Source of the DNA: Trematomus loennbergii
Lineage: Eukaryota > Chordata > Actinopteri > Perciformes > Nototheniidae
Assembly (NCBI GenBank): GCA_012861695.1
Contig: JAAOOA010000006.1
Location: 29,927,811-29,991,810, forward strand
Direction of reading: 5' to 3'
Length of the DNA: 64,000 nucleotides
Positions 51,866 through 64,000 of the stretch are shown here, piece by piece. Below the pieces are notes generated by a model that was not told where the DNA came from, did no database searches, and saw only the letters and a program-made list of their open reading frames with translations. Numbering within the stretch: position 1 is the first letter of the stretch; the number at the start of each line of letters is the position of its first letter. The position numbers were made by a program, and so were the translations under genes.

Positions 51866-54800
51866 ACCAACAGGATTACACGCCAGGGAACATCAATATA
51901 TACCTAAACCCTGTGAAAATTGTTCTAGATCTGTCATGTAAAGAAATATTTACCATGATAGTACGTAGTCCTTTTCTGAAAATCTATGTATTAAAGACAT
52001 ATCATGATTCTTGTTTGTTGGGTTTTACTAGACCATATTTACATGCTTTAATGTTCATTATTGATCGGTTTGTGTATATACATGTATTCACCATGTCTAA
52101 AACGCTCGGTTTTGGCACCTGCATCTTTAATATATATATATGGGGCCTCTTTGCCAAGAAAGTTCTCAAGAGGTAGATGGTGATACTCAGATGGGGGGGT
52201 TATTATCAACCTGCATGTGAAAAGAGGAGGCATATCTAAATGGCTTGTTCAATTCCATGTTTTCTGACTTTTAACCATAACCCTAACATTTGAACTTCAT
52301 GGAGAAACTGGAGGAAAAGACAGGGGTAAAAATCTGCAGACTTCTGCCCCTAGGGACCATTATGTATTTAAAATTATATTAATAATACTTCTGATAGCTT
52401 TCAAGATATTTCAATATGGATAAAAGCTGTAGATTGACCAACCAACGGATCACCATGCTGCTAGCTTGTCAAAAAAGGCTGGACTCCAAAAAGAGAGCCA
52501 TTGTTATCCTTTGTTGTGTGCATCAGTCTTGAACATTGACACTTTGTTGGATAAAAACATCCATGTACACTGTCTTTGATGGCTTTTAATGTTATGTTGC
52601 TCTTGTTTAAATTCAGAAAGTGTCACATAACTTGCCATGCAGAAGAGGCCTTTGTGATTAACTTTGCTTTGAAATATCTAAACTTTCTTGCAATGAAAGT
52701 GTTGCCCCACATAGCAAACTGCTCCCATCTGTCACATAAGTAAATTAAACTGAAAGCAAAAGGCAGATCTAAATAGTTATCTGGCAAAGATCTTTACACA
52801 AACAGACACTCATAACAAAGACCATCATAGTTTTAAAGTGACAGTGATGTTTTAAGTCATTTTGGCCTGACCAGAATGACTTCAAGAATATATATTCTGT
52901 CTATTATAACTTTAGATGCTATAAGACCGTTACGTTTCTTTCTTCAGGGTTTAAGAAGACATTTATGTTCTGAATAAAGGACATGTCCTACTTCTGATTG
53001 CACACATTATTTCAGTTTCTGCTCTAATACCCCAAAAGAACATATTCCTACCATACATGTCTAATGAAAATACAATTGCCATTGATTTTCTCATCACATG
53101 AATCTGTCAAAAACAGTAGTCTTTCACAGTTTTTTCACTGGTTTGACGGTGTAAACACTAACTCTGTCTTCCATTCCGTCAACCTTTTTGCAATGGTTTG
53201 CGTATATCAAAAGACATGTTGATTTTAAAGTATTTTATAATGATTCTCTTTACAACCAGACATTTTGAAATGGCTTCCTTTTTGGTCATGCATCTCTAGT
53301 TGGTTTATTATGAATGCACAAGGATGGCCTAACAGGCAAGATGTTAGGCAAGATGTTATGCAAGTTACACAATACCCAAGTGAGACCCATACTCCAAATG
53401 CACATTAAAGATTTCCGAAGAAATCTCCTAAAATCAGCACGTCTCGATTGGAAGCTGCTACAATCCAAATAAGGCCTGTTTACATGAGCAATATTCAATT
53501 CAGCCATATTTTAAATAGCAGAATATGCGTGGTCATGTAAACATAGCCCCTAATGACATGTTACTTGATAACAGACTGCAAATGATCATTGACCCGGAGT
53601 CTAATGATTAGTTCCTAGATATCAGTGTATCTACATGCTGACCAATACCTTAATTAATTTTTCCTCACAACCTCTCAATCAATGATAAATGGCATATAAC
53701 TGCAACAACAAATCATTATGACTTCCTTATTAAGCGCATATTAGTTACTTTGTGAACACCCTCTCCAGTGAAGTGCTGCATCATATTGTGCTTTACTTTA
53801 TAATTATCGCACCATTACTTACCGTTTTTGCTTTCTCTTTAGTACTTTACGCAAGGGGAATCAAAAACAGTAGATGCTCGAAGAGATATAAACCTGAAAC
53901 CCACATGAACCAATAATGCAACACAGTATTTATCCCTTACACTTCCTACTGGACACCATTAGTTTGGATGCCAATTGTAAAAACGTCCATGCTTTCACCT
54001 AGTAAGTAACATGCATTTGTTTCTGAAAAAACACGTTGGATTATCCTTTTAAAAACCAATTAAGGCCTTTTTGAACATACTGTAGGTGTCCTTGTGTGTT
54101 CTTTGTTAGATGAATGACACATACAACTGTTCTGAAAGCATATGGTTTGAGGCTAATGAAGGCAATCTGAACATGAAGGCTGATTAACACGATGATTAGA
54201 AGTGTTAAATATTTTGTGTGGGTAGTTATAATTTAGTCGAATGAAAAGGGAAGGGTATTAACTAAAATTGCTTTTCTCCTACATCCTTAAACTACACAAA
54301 TTCCCACAGCTTTATGATTCAACAATATTACATCCACACAAGGTCAAATACCATGCACTGTTAAGAAAATCAAAACTAAGGTTTGAAAAAAGAATAAGAA
54401 TCAAGTTTTCAACAAAGCTGTGAACTTAGTGAATAATACAAGATGATCAAGTAACTCTAGACTCTCACTTCACTTTTTCATGTTTATATATTGTCATAAA
54501 GTAGTTCATACATACAACCGCTTTCATGGTTCATGATCTGGAAGGAGAAATTGCAGTTACATTTGTTGAATGTATTTGTTTGGTGCTTGGTACAAGCCTG
54601 TATACATCTAGTTCCAATATATGTTAGAGAACATTTTTAAGGCCGATATCTCAAACACAATTTTAACTGCAACTGTTGGATACATTTTCTCCTTTTTTTG
54701 TTTCTGACATCTCTGAGCATAGCAGTTGGGTAAAAATAGACCACAGTACAATCCCAATGCTGGATAAACCCTCCTTCTCAGGGTGTTTTCTCTGAGAAGA

Positions 54801-55548
54801 TGTTGCTGAAAAGTAACCAGCTATAATACCTTCCAACAGAGAAGTGTCAAACAAAGATAATCCAAAAACAGCCCCATGTATCTCATGAGACTCGCTCTGT
54901 CGTCCAGCAGGGCCAAGTTTCCTTCATCCCTTTGGCAGCTGTGAAGGGACGAGCAGGCTCAGGAACTGATTTAGGTCCCAGCAGTCGTTTGGCAGAAGCC
55001 AAAACAGCGGTGCACCGTAGAAGCTGCAGGACAGTTATGGTGCAATTCTGCTGGCTGTGCTATCCACCAACAGAGGTGCTAATTAATGCTAATTGCAAGA
55101 GGGTGTCAATTATACACTCCATGGTGCATGATTAGGACCACTGTGTAAGCAACCAATGAATCAAAACCACAGCTATCCTCTCTTCGGCTAAAAAGCAGAA
55201 CACAAAAAAACATATTGGTGTTAAATTAAAGGTGTAATAAGAGGCATTTTCCCTTCCCCTCTGCACAGCATTACCATAATATTGCTCCAGGGGAAGGATA
55301 GCGTTGTAACTGAAAACCAATATGTTAATAAATACTTGTATTTGTGCAAATGTTTCTTAATTTACTTTTCAAGCCTGTTTTATTGTTTGGAATAATAACT
55401 TTACACTCACTACAATGCTTAGGAAGTGACTACTGGCCCCCACTCACATACATTTCCCCCTGCTCAGCAGCTGAGGATGCTGGGACAAATGTTCAGCATG
55501 CAGAGACATTGTCTTTTCACTACACATTTATTTTTGGATTTCTAGCCG
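51866..55548. other. Gene-free AT-rich region
   Basis: No supported exons, RNA genes or element ends. The 119-codon ORF at 51817 starts inside the TTAA element and carries no motif. Confidence 0.4.
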
Positions 55549-55856
55549 CTTTCTCCTCCACATTATGGATGAGCAGACACTATTTTCTGAGGAAGCTGAG
55601 ATCATTGAACGTGTGCAGCAAGATGCTGGAGATCTTCTACCAGTCTGTTGTGGCCAGTGCACTCTTCTTTGCTGTGGTCTGCTGGGGGGGCAACATCAGA
55701 GCCAGTGACACCAGCAGGATCAATAAACTGATCAGGAAAGCTGGGTCTGTCATCGGCATCAAGCTGGACCCCTTTGAAGCTGTGGTGGAGAGGAGGACAC
55801 TGAACAGGCTGTTGTCCATCATGGATAACCCCACCCATCCTCTCCACTTCATAGTA
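55549..55856 (+). pseudogene. Rex1-like LINE, C-terminal RT fragment
   Basis: The frame encodes RHYFLRKLRSLNVCSKMLEI, FYQSVVASALFFAVVCWGG, LIRKAGSVIGIKLDPFEAVV and RRTLNRLLSIMDNPTHPLH, the thumb/C-terminal region seen in Rex1-type (CR1-group) fish LINEs. The expected continuation is replaced by Crypton-like sequence from about 55860. A matching LINE 3' tail reappears at 57735-57965, so the LINE appears interrupted rather than ended. Confidence 0.82.
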
Positions 55857-55859
55857 TAC

Positions 55860-56672
55860 ATGGCCCATGGTGTTAACCGGCTGTCAGACTGGCTGTTCCT
55901 AAAAAACATGAAGATGATCCGTGACTGGAGCAAGTATATTGCAAAGTCGGGCCGGGCAGTCACAACATCAGAGTTCTTCCTGAAGAATGTGAACCACTTC
56001 ATGGGGTACATGTCTGAGTCAAAGCCCCGGGGGTGCAGGCTCACCCAGTCTGATATGACCCACATAATCAGAGAGGTGAAAGCCAACATGAAACACTTGA
56101 ATAAGGCAGTCACTCTCCACCAGTTTAAGGTGAAGAGGAACAAACTGGATCGTCTGCCGAGCCAGGCTGGGCTTCTCGCCGCCATGGCGGCCGCTGAGAA
56201 GCGCATCCCGGAGCTCCTCGACCTGATGGCCAGCAAGCCGACCTCATCACCCAGTACCTTCTCTATGGCTATCTCACCCTCCATTGGAGCCTCCTGTATG
56301 GCCACCGTCCGGGCGTGTACGCAAACATGACCAACACTGAGGTCTTAGAGGCGGCCAAAAGGGGAACTGTTGAGGGCTACATCATCCATGTGCAGGATCA
56401 CAAGACGGCCAAGACATTTGGCGAAGCACAGCTGGCGCTTACAGTAAAGGAGTTTAGCTGGGTCATGCGGTGGATGGGGATTAAAGAGGCATTGCTGGGT
56501 CCTGAATTCTTCCTTTTCACAACGGGGATTTTGGCCTCCAAGAACCTGAACGCTCACTTGAAGAGGGCATGGGCTGATGCTGGGCTAGAAACAGCCGTCA
56601 CCTTCACAATCCTGCGCACTGCCCTGGCTGACAATATCAAGCATCACCAAGATCCAGAAAGCCGGTCGATTC
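55860..56672 (+). pseudogene. Crypton-like tyrosine recombinase, fused in frame to LINE and truncated
   Basis: Runs on in the same frame as the LINE RT. A helical core-binding-like region (MIRDWSKYIAKSGRAVTTSE, LKNVNHFMGYMSES, HIIREVKANMKHLNKAVTLH) is followed, after a frameshift near 56238, by a recombinase catalytic-type region: QYLLYGYLTLHWSLLYGHRP, with the box I Arg, then GYIIHVQDHKTAKTFGEAQL with the beta-strand Lys. VTFTILRTALADNIKHH follows, where the second Arg is present but the box II His is Leu. The part with the nucleophile Tyr is missing because DIRS sequence starts at about 56673. The family assignment rests on motif order. Confidence 0.6.
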
Positions 56673-57725
56673 TGTACCAGCGCCTCTCTCTCCGCCTTAC
56701 CACCGCCGGGCGCTCTCTCCCCTGAGGAGGAGCCTGAGGGCGAGCCAGCGGCAACATGCGGCTGAGCTGCACCCTCTCTTCCTCCAAGCGACTGAAACGC
56801 TGGGTGACCGAGGTGATCGACCCGAAGAGCCCTTCCGTGGATACGGGGGCCCCAAGGAGATCAACCCGGTCCTTCTTCGACAATGCGGTCAAACCTAGCC
56901 ACACGTGACGCAACGCCACGGTGGCCAGGGACATCACACGTCCGGCTGCGGTAGCCATACCGTGGACCAGATTATTCATCTGGCCCACGCAGCGGTCCGA
57001 GTAATCGCCCCCGTCCGGAGGCGGGGAGGCGGGGATGTCCTGCTGAGGGAGATCAGCGTAAGCCTACGCGCTCCGTACATAGCCATCACCGCCGGGAAGT
57101 CCTGCCGCGCAGACCTGTGCTGCGGACCCTCCTGGAGGCCGCCGGAAGCATCGGACAACGACGAACGTCCCTGACGAACGGGGCCGCCCGGTCCGCTGGC
57201 ATGGCGAACACCAAGGGCACTCCGTCATCGTGCTCCTCCATCTCCACCTCGAGGTCCGGTTCCTCCGCCTCTTCCGGCGAGACATATTGCTCCTGGAAAA
57301 GTTCCAGCCGCCTGTGGCGGCTGAGCCGCGGGATCAGACGGCAGGCGTTGCAGGCCGGAAGCGGGCCCAGGTTGGCCGCCGCGTGGTCAGACCCCAGGCA
57401 CTCGACGCATCGACGGTGGAGATCGGCGCCTGCAATTAAGCCCAAGCACGAAGGGCAGGGTCGCTGCTCCAACAATGGTGAGTTCATGTTTCTTTCCTCT
57501 TTCGTCTAGCTTTTCTCTCAGTTGTTCCTTGCTTGCTGAAGAGAAAAGAATGACAGTCAGGAGTCGAGGCCTCCTTTTATACGGTGGGATGCGCGCGCAT
57601 TCAGGTAGGCCCGCCTCGGGGCCGGCTACGTCTATAGAAGTCTCAGTGGATGAATGCTTGCATGATATGATCAAGGGGTAGTACCCATAGAGTCCAGTAG
57701 AGGGCGGAGCCTGTAAGAGATATAA
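56673..57725 (-). mobile_element. Truncated DIRS element: ORF1 and one terminal repeat
   Basis: Minus-strand ORF1 relic with PCPSCLGLIAGADLHRRCVE, the Cys-rich start, then PLPACNACRLIPRLSRHRRL. A frameshift near 57100 precedes MNNLVHGMATAAGRVMSLAT and LGLTALSKKDRVDLLGAP. The terminal repeat follows at 57545-57725 (GAAGTCTCAGTGGATGAATG, GGCGGAGCCTGTAAGAGATA), similar to 11897-12082. RT and recombinase are absent. It is clearly diverged from the complete DIRS at 5657-12082, so it is a separate insertion of the same family. Confidence 0.85.
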
Positions 57726-57734
57726 CCACATTGT

Positions 57735-57965
57735 ACATTTTATATTTATATAATCCGTTCAATATTTAATATTTAAAATTAATATTCCTTCTGTTATATA
57801 TTTATGTATATATATATTTGCATATATAATACCTTGTTAATTCAACATGTATATTTTGTACTTTCTTGATTATTTCTAGTCTTTGAATTGTTATTGTATT
57901 GTACATTGCCTTGTGCTTATGCTGCTGTAACACAAACATTTCCCACTATCGTGGGTTTAATTACA
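57735..57965 (+). mobile_element. LINE 3' tail, Rex1-like
   Basis: AT-rich 3' end with ATGCTGCTGTAACACAAACA, TTTCCCACTATCGTGGG, homologous to 7750-7915. It is probably the 3' end of the LINE whose RT is at 55549-55856. Confidence 0.6.
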
Positions 57966-59085
57966 GGTTGCTATAGGTCAAGCGCGGGATGTGAGAAGAG
58001 AAAAGTTCTAACTTTGGCTTAACTGGATGTCAAACTTGGCTGAATTAATTTCGGTCGCAGAGTCCTTCATGTCAACAACATTTTGAAAACTGCTAGCAGA
58101 ATGAATTAGAGCAGGAGCTGCGACCATATGGTGTTTACGTGTTTTGGCGGTCCAGTGACCAATGGCGAAAACACAAGATTGGTTTGAACATTAGTGTGAT
58201 CCTTTCTTCTAAAGAACATTAATGGTCCCAAAAATACTTTGTCCACTCCTGAAACAAACTTTGATGAATTTCATTATCCTTTGTTTAAACAAGTGCACCC
58301 ATTCCACTACCTATATCTGCACCTGATCACACTGTTTACTTTTCTTTTGTAATGATGTTGTACAATATTTCTCGCAGCAACCTCACAGAAGATCAAAGTG
58401 GACTAAATTAGACATGTAAACACTGTTTGATGGAACTTAATTAAAAAAAGTTACAGTTAAGGTTATTCTGCCTGAATAAGTTCAATCATAATGAGGGAAT
58501 AAATTCATATAATAAAGAAACGTGTTTATTTGTGAATTCTCTTGGGACTTTGTTATTGAGAGTAAAGGTAGGAAAACTACTTGTCTAAGCGAAATCACAC
58601 AGGGATTCTGTTTTTATATATATTTATATATATTATATATATGCATGTGTATGTAGATGCTAATGAACTCGTTTTTACTAATACAAAGCCTTCTTGAATA
58701 GTGCTATGAATTAGTTTACAGATATATAATTAATTCAAATCAATGCCAAATTCTAGAACATCTTGTGCAGCATATGTTTTTAATATTTCCCTACATGCAA
58801 AAGAAAAAAGTTAACTCAAAATCATAGCAATGCATATTCTCCCACTCTCTGCCACTCATTGGACGCCTCCAACAATAGGGAGTACATGAGTCCTAATGGT
58901 TTGAGCCCCCTGTAGACGCTTACACCCAGGCCCGGTGGCAGATGAAGGCCTTGGACAGATGGGCAGGAGTCCTCCTTCTCCAGGAACAATGGAGGCTAGA
59001 ACCTGGAGGCCTACTGGGATGGGGACTTTCCAGTGGACAAGCTGGTCAGTGTGTTGTTGGCGTATCGACCGAGAGAAAGTTGATT
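57966..59085. other. Unassigned AT-rich stretch
   Basis: (TA)n-rich at 58612-58650. No motif or element end recognised; 58880-59085 has a different, GC-richer character and continues after the hAT at 59813. Confidence 0.4.
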
Positions 59086-59093
59086 CTACGAGG

Positions 59094-59804
59094 CAGGGCC
59101 GGTTCTAGACAATTTGCTGCCCTAGGCGAGATTTTAGATTTTACCTAGTTAACATTTATTTATCTATGCATATTTAGTTATCTCTCCAGTTTTAAACGAT
59201 ATTTTTGGTTTACTGTCCTATAGTATACATTGAAATGATTTCAAACCTGTTCATCCCAATATTTATAAAAGGAGTGCCTTGGAAATATTTGTTTACATAA
59301 ATGATGATCAAAACGTTTGAGACCCACTGAGATAACTTAGAATAAAGTTAACTATCTAAACACTCAGAGTCCTTTACCTCACTGAGTCTCTCAGTCTGAC
59401 AGGAGACCTCTCCCCCACCCTTGTTGTAGAATCATCTTCTTCTTATATCCGTTACCGCAGCTAGCACCAGATGCTAGTAATAACAACAGCGCCGGTACCT
59501 GTGCGCCTCTCTCTCTCCCTCGTTCGCTCCCACGCTCACTCACACTTTGGCTGTGAGCTGTGGGCGCCTGATAAGCCAACATCCCCCACTTTCATCACTT
59601 ACAGCGCCCATCGTACAGGGCAAATGGAAAGTGTAACCGGGGTGAAAAGGGTGTTACATTTACCTAATTATGAATGTTGTTACATCAAGGCCGAAAATTA
59701 GGATAAGCACAAACAGTAAAAAAAGTGTTTTTCACTCCCAGAGCTGCCAGCGCAGCGCCCCCCAGATCTGGCGCCCTAGGCGACCGCCAAACACCCTGGC
59801 CCTG
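59094..59804. mobile_element. hAT transposon, non-autonomous
   Basis: The ends are CAGGGCCGGTTCTAGAC and ...ACACCCTGGCCCTG; GCCCTAGGCGA and its equivalent occur subterminally at both ends. The 8-bp target duplication is CTACGAGG (59086-59093) and CTACAAGG (59805-59812), one mismatch. It is homologous to the relic at 4462-5127. No transposase. Confidence 0.92.
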
Positions 59805-59812
59805 CTACAAGG

Positions 59813-60102
59813 ACAAGGATTAGGTAGGCCGCCCCAGTGACAGCCAACAGCCAAGGGGAGACACTGACCAAGGACGTGGAAGCAGATCTCAGAAGGTTTA
59901 CCGGGCAGGTTAGGGTCCGTAACTGGAAACCAGTCCAGAGCCAAGTTCTAAAGAGTCTTGTACGAGTGGCAAGAACAAACTTATATACTGGCTCGGTTGT
60001 AGATGAGATGCAGCTGGGAGCCCAGGTGAGCTGAGGGGGTGGGAGTGGCTGGGTGAATGGAAAAGTACTGAGGTTCAGCAAGTAGGAAGGGAAGCAGACT
60101 AA
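59813..60102. other. Unassigned stretch
   Basis: Continues the sequence interrupted by the hAT; 58880-59093 plus 59813-60090 may be one older repeat, but I do not recognise it. Confidence 0.35.
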
Positions 60103-60609
60103 GGCCCAATTCCAATCCACCCCCTACACCCTACCCCTACACCCTACCCCTACACACTACCCCTCCGTTTGCATGTTCGCACGGAGGGTCCGCCACATTA
60201 TGTGCTGTTCCAAACCAACGAGTGTGGAGGGGGAGTGGGTTATCAAGCCCTCAAACAGCGAGTCTGCATCGGTCTTGACTTCACCTGCTGCCCTACCTGA
60301 CCGGACTCAACGCTGTTTGTGTCCGTCAGGAAACAAGCTGTTTACAAACAGTTCCAGCAAATGAAAGATGTTTGGAGTTTTATTTTAGTTATTAATTTAC
60401 ATTTGTTGTCCAAGAGATGCTGATCTGAAACCATTGTTACATACAGTTACGGCATTTCCTGTTTCTGCCGGAGAGAGGGGAGTTTGTCCCAAAGCTTTAC
60501 ACCCTCCATCTGAAAGGAGGGAGCCTCGTTTAGCTGCGAGTGTCACTCAGACACGGAGTTCACTCTGTCACAGAGTGGGAGTGGGTAGGGTGTGGTTTGG
60601 AATTGGGCC
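60103..60609. mobile_element. PIF/Harbinger-like MITE
   Basis: TAA at 60100-60102 and 60610-60612. TIR GGCCCAATTCCAATCCACCC against complement of GGGTAGGGTGTGGTTTGGAA...GGGCC. A CCCTACCCCTACA minisatellite adjoins the left end. ORFs inside are incidental. Confidence 0.82.
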
Positions 60610-60612
60610 TAA

Positions 60613-63600
60613 ATCAAAATCCAAACACACAGACATCAGACACATTATGTTTCCAAAGCCATGTCGGGTTTACCGATATTAAGAAATAGTATAAATAAGG
60701 GACATCTTCCATCTTTATTAGATGTTGTTACTTCATCACAGAATTCAGACACATTTTTTTTTGTATGAGAGTAAGGCAGATGATTGTTGTCTGTACACTG
60801 CAGATGATACAAAAGGGAAAGACATTGAATTAAACAATACACTAGACTAGAGCATGAGGTATTTTTTGTTTCTGAAATAAAAGACTTAACACTATAAGGA
60901 CTGTACTTAAAACAGGAAGGTTGCTTAGGGAGATAATGTCTGAAAAGCTTTGATTAATTTAGCAAATGTTGTTTTTTTAGTTAGTAACAAATACAATGTA
61001 CTATGGTTAAAAAAACAACAACTGAAAGCGCTTACATACCATTTGAGGTATAGTAAGTTGGAAATATACAAACACTTTGCAATCCAAACAGTACAACGGT
61101 AAATATGAAAAACACAAAGAACAAACATGGAGTACGACATAGTACTCTATGATATCCATATCTCAAAAATTCAGAAGAGAGAGTGGCTTTCCTAATTTGC
61201 ATGCACCAAAGTTTGTTTGGAATTGAGGGCATCTCTGCCAGGCAACAGTAATTACAGTTTCTACACGAGCCGGAGCCACGAGCCTGCCTTATACAATCTT
61301 CCAAATATCAGCAGGGAACACCTAGTGCAAGGTTGTCACCCTAGGGACACTTCCATTACGTGACAAAACGAAGAATATAATTTGATTTACTGTTTCGTTA
61401 GGCAACCTCTGTTAGACCTGCAGCCATACACAGCAGTGGGGGTGCATGAAGATTGACTACAAATGAGTCTGCTGACCTGCTGGGGTCGTACATTCCGGAA
61501 AACAATTTGTGCTATCATTTAGCTGTAGATATCAGGCGGTAAAATGTGTTCCGTGGCTGATTTTCTGACTAATGGATCAGGTGTGTACAGATAGCAGCCT
61601 CCAGATTTAACATCACTTCCAATCCCAGAGGGCAAAAGCATCTGAACCACCAACACCTCTCCTGGAAAGTTTGGAAAAGGTATGAAGCAATGTGGAATCA
61701 GATGATAAGACCTCTGATATTTCTGATCTTTGACATCAAATGTATCTTTGGCAATAGTATCCATATTGTTTTTATTACAAGAACTTTATCAAGCAGAGCA
61801 ATTGACTGCCTATATGTTGTACTGCACGCTCTATATACGCGCAAGTGGATTTGTGTGATTCTGTGCCTTTGACTTCAGTGAGGCACAGCCGGTAATTGAT
61901 ACGATCAAAAATCTTTTGTCATTTATGAGAAACTTCAATATCAGATAGAGCCGAACAGAAGTCTAATCTTTCAACAAGATTAACAAAGACGAGACAATGT
62001 TTAACATTTATAAAAAAAGGATAACAAAAGGAAGTACAAATAAAAAGAGGCAAGAAACGGGAAATTGCATTACATCTAATCTTCTTTGCTCATAAAAAAT
62101 AAAATAAATGACAGAAGCACATGAATATCACTGTAACACAGCACAATTGACGTACCAGATTACTTATTTTAATGAAGGCCTTTCTAATGCATACTTGTTA
62201 TCTCCCTTGGTACTCTGAGATGGGAATAACAGTCGTACACAATAGTCTACATTCTTTTCCCCCTGGTTTGATAAGACAAGATAATGATAGACGGCAGATT
62301 AGGTCGCATTAGTCTAATTATATCTTGCTGTTTAGAATTATATATATAATTCAGTGTGACCATATTTGAAAGGACTGCTCAGTTCCTATCCGTGTGACAG
62401 GGACACATTCTGTTTAATCCTGCACGTTATTTAAACAGCACTGCTAGCTATATTTTATAAAAGTTGAATTGTCACAACTTCATAATGTCAAACTGATAAA
62501 GTACATTCTTAAGACAGTTTATTTTCTGCAAAAGCAAAACGGCAACTTGTATAGGGATGAAAGCCTTCAACATCAGAAACATTTTAAAACTAAGGAAAAG
62601 CTGCTGGGGAAATGATAAGCATTTGACTTTTCTTTCCTCCATGTTGTGTTTTCTTATCTTACTGCTGTCTTAGCGTGCATGTTCAGTTCTAAAGCTGTAG
62701 TAATAGAATGTTGAGTCAAGTCGGTTAGAAGTCCATGTCGTGCTTACCACAGCAGCAGGAAACACAATGGAACAAACAATGTGTGCTTTAAAGGAGCCCA
62801 TGGCCAGAATATGCTATGTGACAAAGAGGGTCACTGTTTGATGAAGCATAAGAGATTCAACGCAGCCTTCCTGTTACTTTGACAATGGGTCCAGTTGTAT
62901 TTTCTACATTTACATTACAATGTTGGATATTTCTCTTCAATGTTCAAGGCTTTCCACGAGCTGATGAAATGTTGTCATTTACATATTTGGTGCAATAACT
63001 TTTAGTCAAACCCATAAGAAACCAAGGACCAAAACAGACCAGGTGATTCATTTTAGGGTAAATTCACAGTAGTAACCTACCTCCATAAAGTTGAGGGAAT
63101 CACAAGACACAGTTTGAACAAACGATAGTTCAAAAGTAGTAGATTTCTTAACTCTAGCATCAAACTCCAAAATAACTTGGCTCTCATAATGCCAGCATTT
63201 GCAACTTTTGTTAGTTCCCCAATGTCTTGTAAACTCTTTTAAACTCAACACCTCAAGTTTGTTAAACACATTTAGTTTGTAGCCTCCAAGCCATTGGCTG
63301 AATAACCCTGATGACATCACTGCAACATCATTAGGGTTCTTTTCTCAAACTTCAGACAGCTCTCTCTGAAGCCAACGGAGCCATTATCCAATTATCATAT
63401 TACGAGTAATTCGCCCCTCGTTGGTGTATAAAAATGGTAGGAAGGTCCCATTAACAATTTGAATATCCAATGTGCACGGTTTGATTGCCCTCAAGTTTTC
63501 ATCTGCAAAAGAAAACCACAGCCAATCAGTGATATTTATAAAAATATATTTCACAAAGTAGGAAACAATACAGGGTATCTTAGATTACAGTACAGGGAGT

Positions 63601-64000
63601 AAATAATTGAACATACACATTTATAAGCAGTAAAGCACAGTACAAAATATGATCTGCATGTAGGACTATTCCATATATATTGTTAAGTCTACCGAGAACT
63701 GCCATAATACTGTATCAGTACAAACTGAGTATGCACGCAGCTGTAGTGCCATTGAAATTCTCATTATGTGCAAGAGCTAACGTGCAGAGACAAACCTACC
63801 ACCTCATTGAAAGCTAATGACATTAGCGGTAACTCTATGTACATTACAAGTCTTTTATATTGATATCATACAGTGTAAGCACAATATGCACATAGTCTGG
63901 ATTTGTGTTTTCCTTTTTCTTGGGCTAATGCAATCTGTGTTCCCTAAATGAGATTTGATGTTTAGGGAGAGTCACATATACTCTGGTATCAATTGGACTA
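60613..64000. other. Gene-free AT-rich region
   Basis: No supported exon or element. An 81-codon minus frame at 61519-61764 and a 90-codon minus frame at 63048-63320 are open but lack recognisable domains or clear splice sites. Confidence 0.4.

Noticed and set aside
55344..56330. A 328-codon host gene
   Set aside because: Its parts match a LINE RT tail and a recombinase-like relic, with a frameshift and truncation by DIRS.

Overview
The window looks like a gene-poor stretch of a ray-finned fish chromosome, most likely a spiny-rayed teleost. The reasons are AT-rich DNA with no prokaryotic gene structure, long CA/GT microsatellites, and a transposon mix typical of teleosts: L2-like and Rex1-like LINEs, a DIRS-type tyrosine-recombinase retrotransposon, a Crypton-like recombinase, many hAT, PIF/Harbinger-like and TTAA-target (piggyBac/Kolobok-like) elements, and Tc1-like relics. 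I found no intact host gene. The best host-like coding signal is one exon, with a good splice donor, at 17187-17425 (minus). It resembles the teleost-expanded 'P2X purinoceptor 7-like' C-terminal-domain proteins. Superfamily names come from remembered motifs, terminal inverted repeats (TIRs) and target-site duplications (TSDs), not from a database search.

Layout. 1-1158: broken L2-like LINE (minus). 1265-2835: two elements flanked by TTAA. 3511-4006: opposed CA and GT arrays. 4462-16350: a deep nest. An L2 reverse-transcriptase gene (plus strand; pieces 5591-5656, 12083-12138, 15834-16350) is split by a complete DIRS element (5657-12082) and by a hAT (12139-15833). The DIRS contains another hAT (7531-8731), which contains a LINE tail. 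The second hAT contains a long-TIR foldback element ('FB', 12240-15577), which has itself suffered a large inverted duplication. 16600-18840: P2X7-like remnant, a short retroposon with a 15-bp TSD and a Tc1-like relic. 19990-24070: a diverged repeat/duplication block with perfect palindromes and an inserted PIF/Harbinger-like element. 24719-26023: hAT containing a MITE.

29679-35142 and 45209-51861 are two opposite-oriented copies of one TTAA-target (Kolobok-like) family. The first holds a MITE and a hAT that contains a second FB element. The second holds a TTAA MITE, a hAT with a transposase BED-finger relic (itself containing another hAT plus a MITE), a small hAT-like element and possible exons. 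40884-42905: a TTAA-type element with two nested insertions. 55549-57965: a Rex1-like LINE interrupted by a Crypton-like tyrosine-recombinase ORF and a truncated DIRS. 59094-60609: a hAT and a PIF/Harbinger-like MITE. The rest is AT-rich non-coding DNA in which I recognise nothing.

The genes do not form a pathway. The content is a record of layered transposition. The most notable features are the FB family (two copies, each inside a hAT, each with an 8-bp TSD), the template-switch-like inverted duplication in FB copy 1, and the LINE/Crypton/DIRS chimera.
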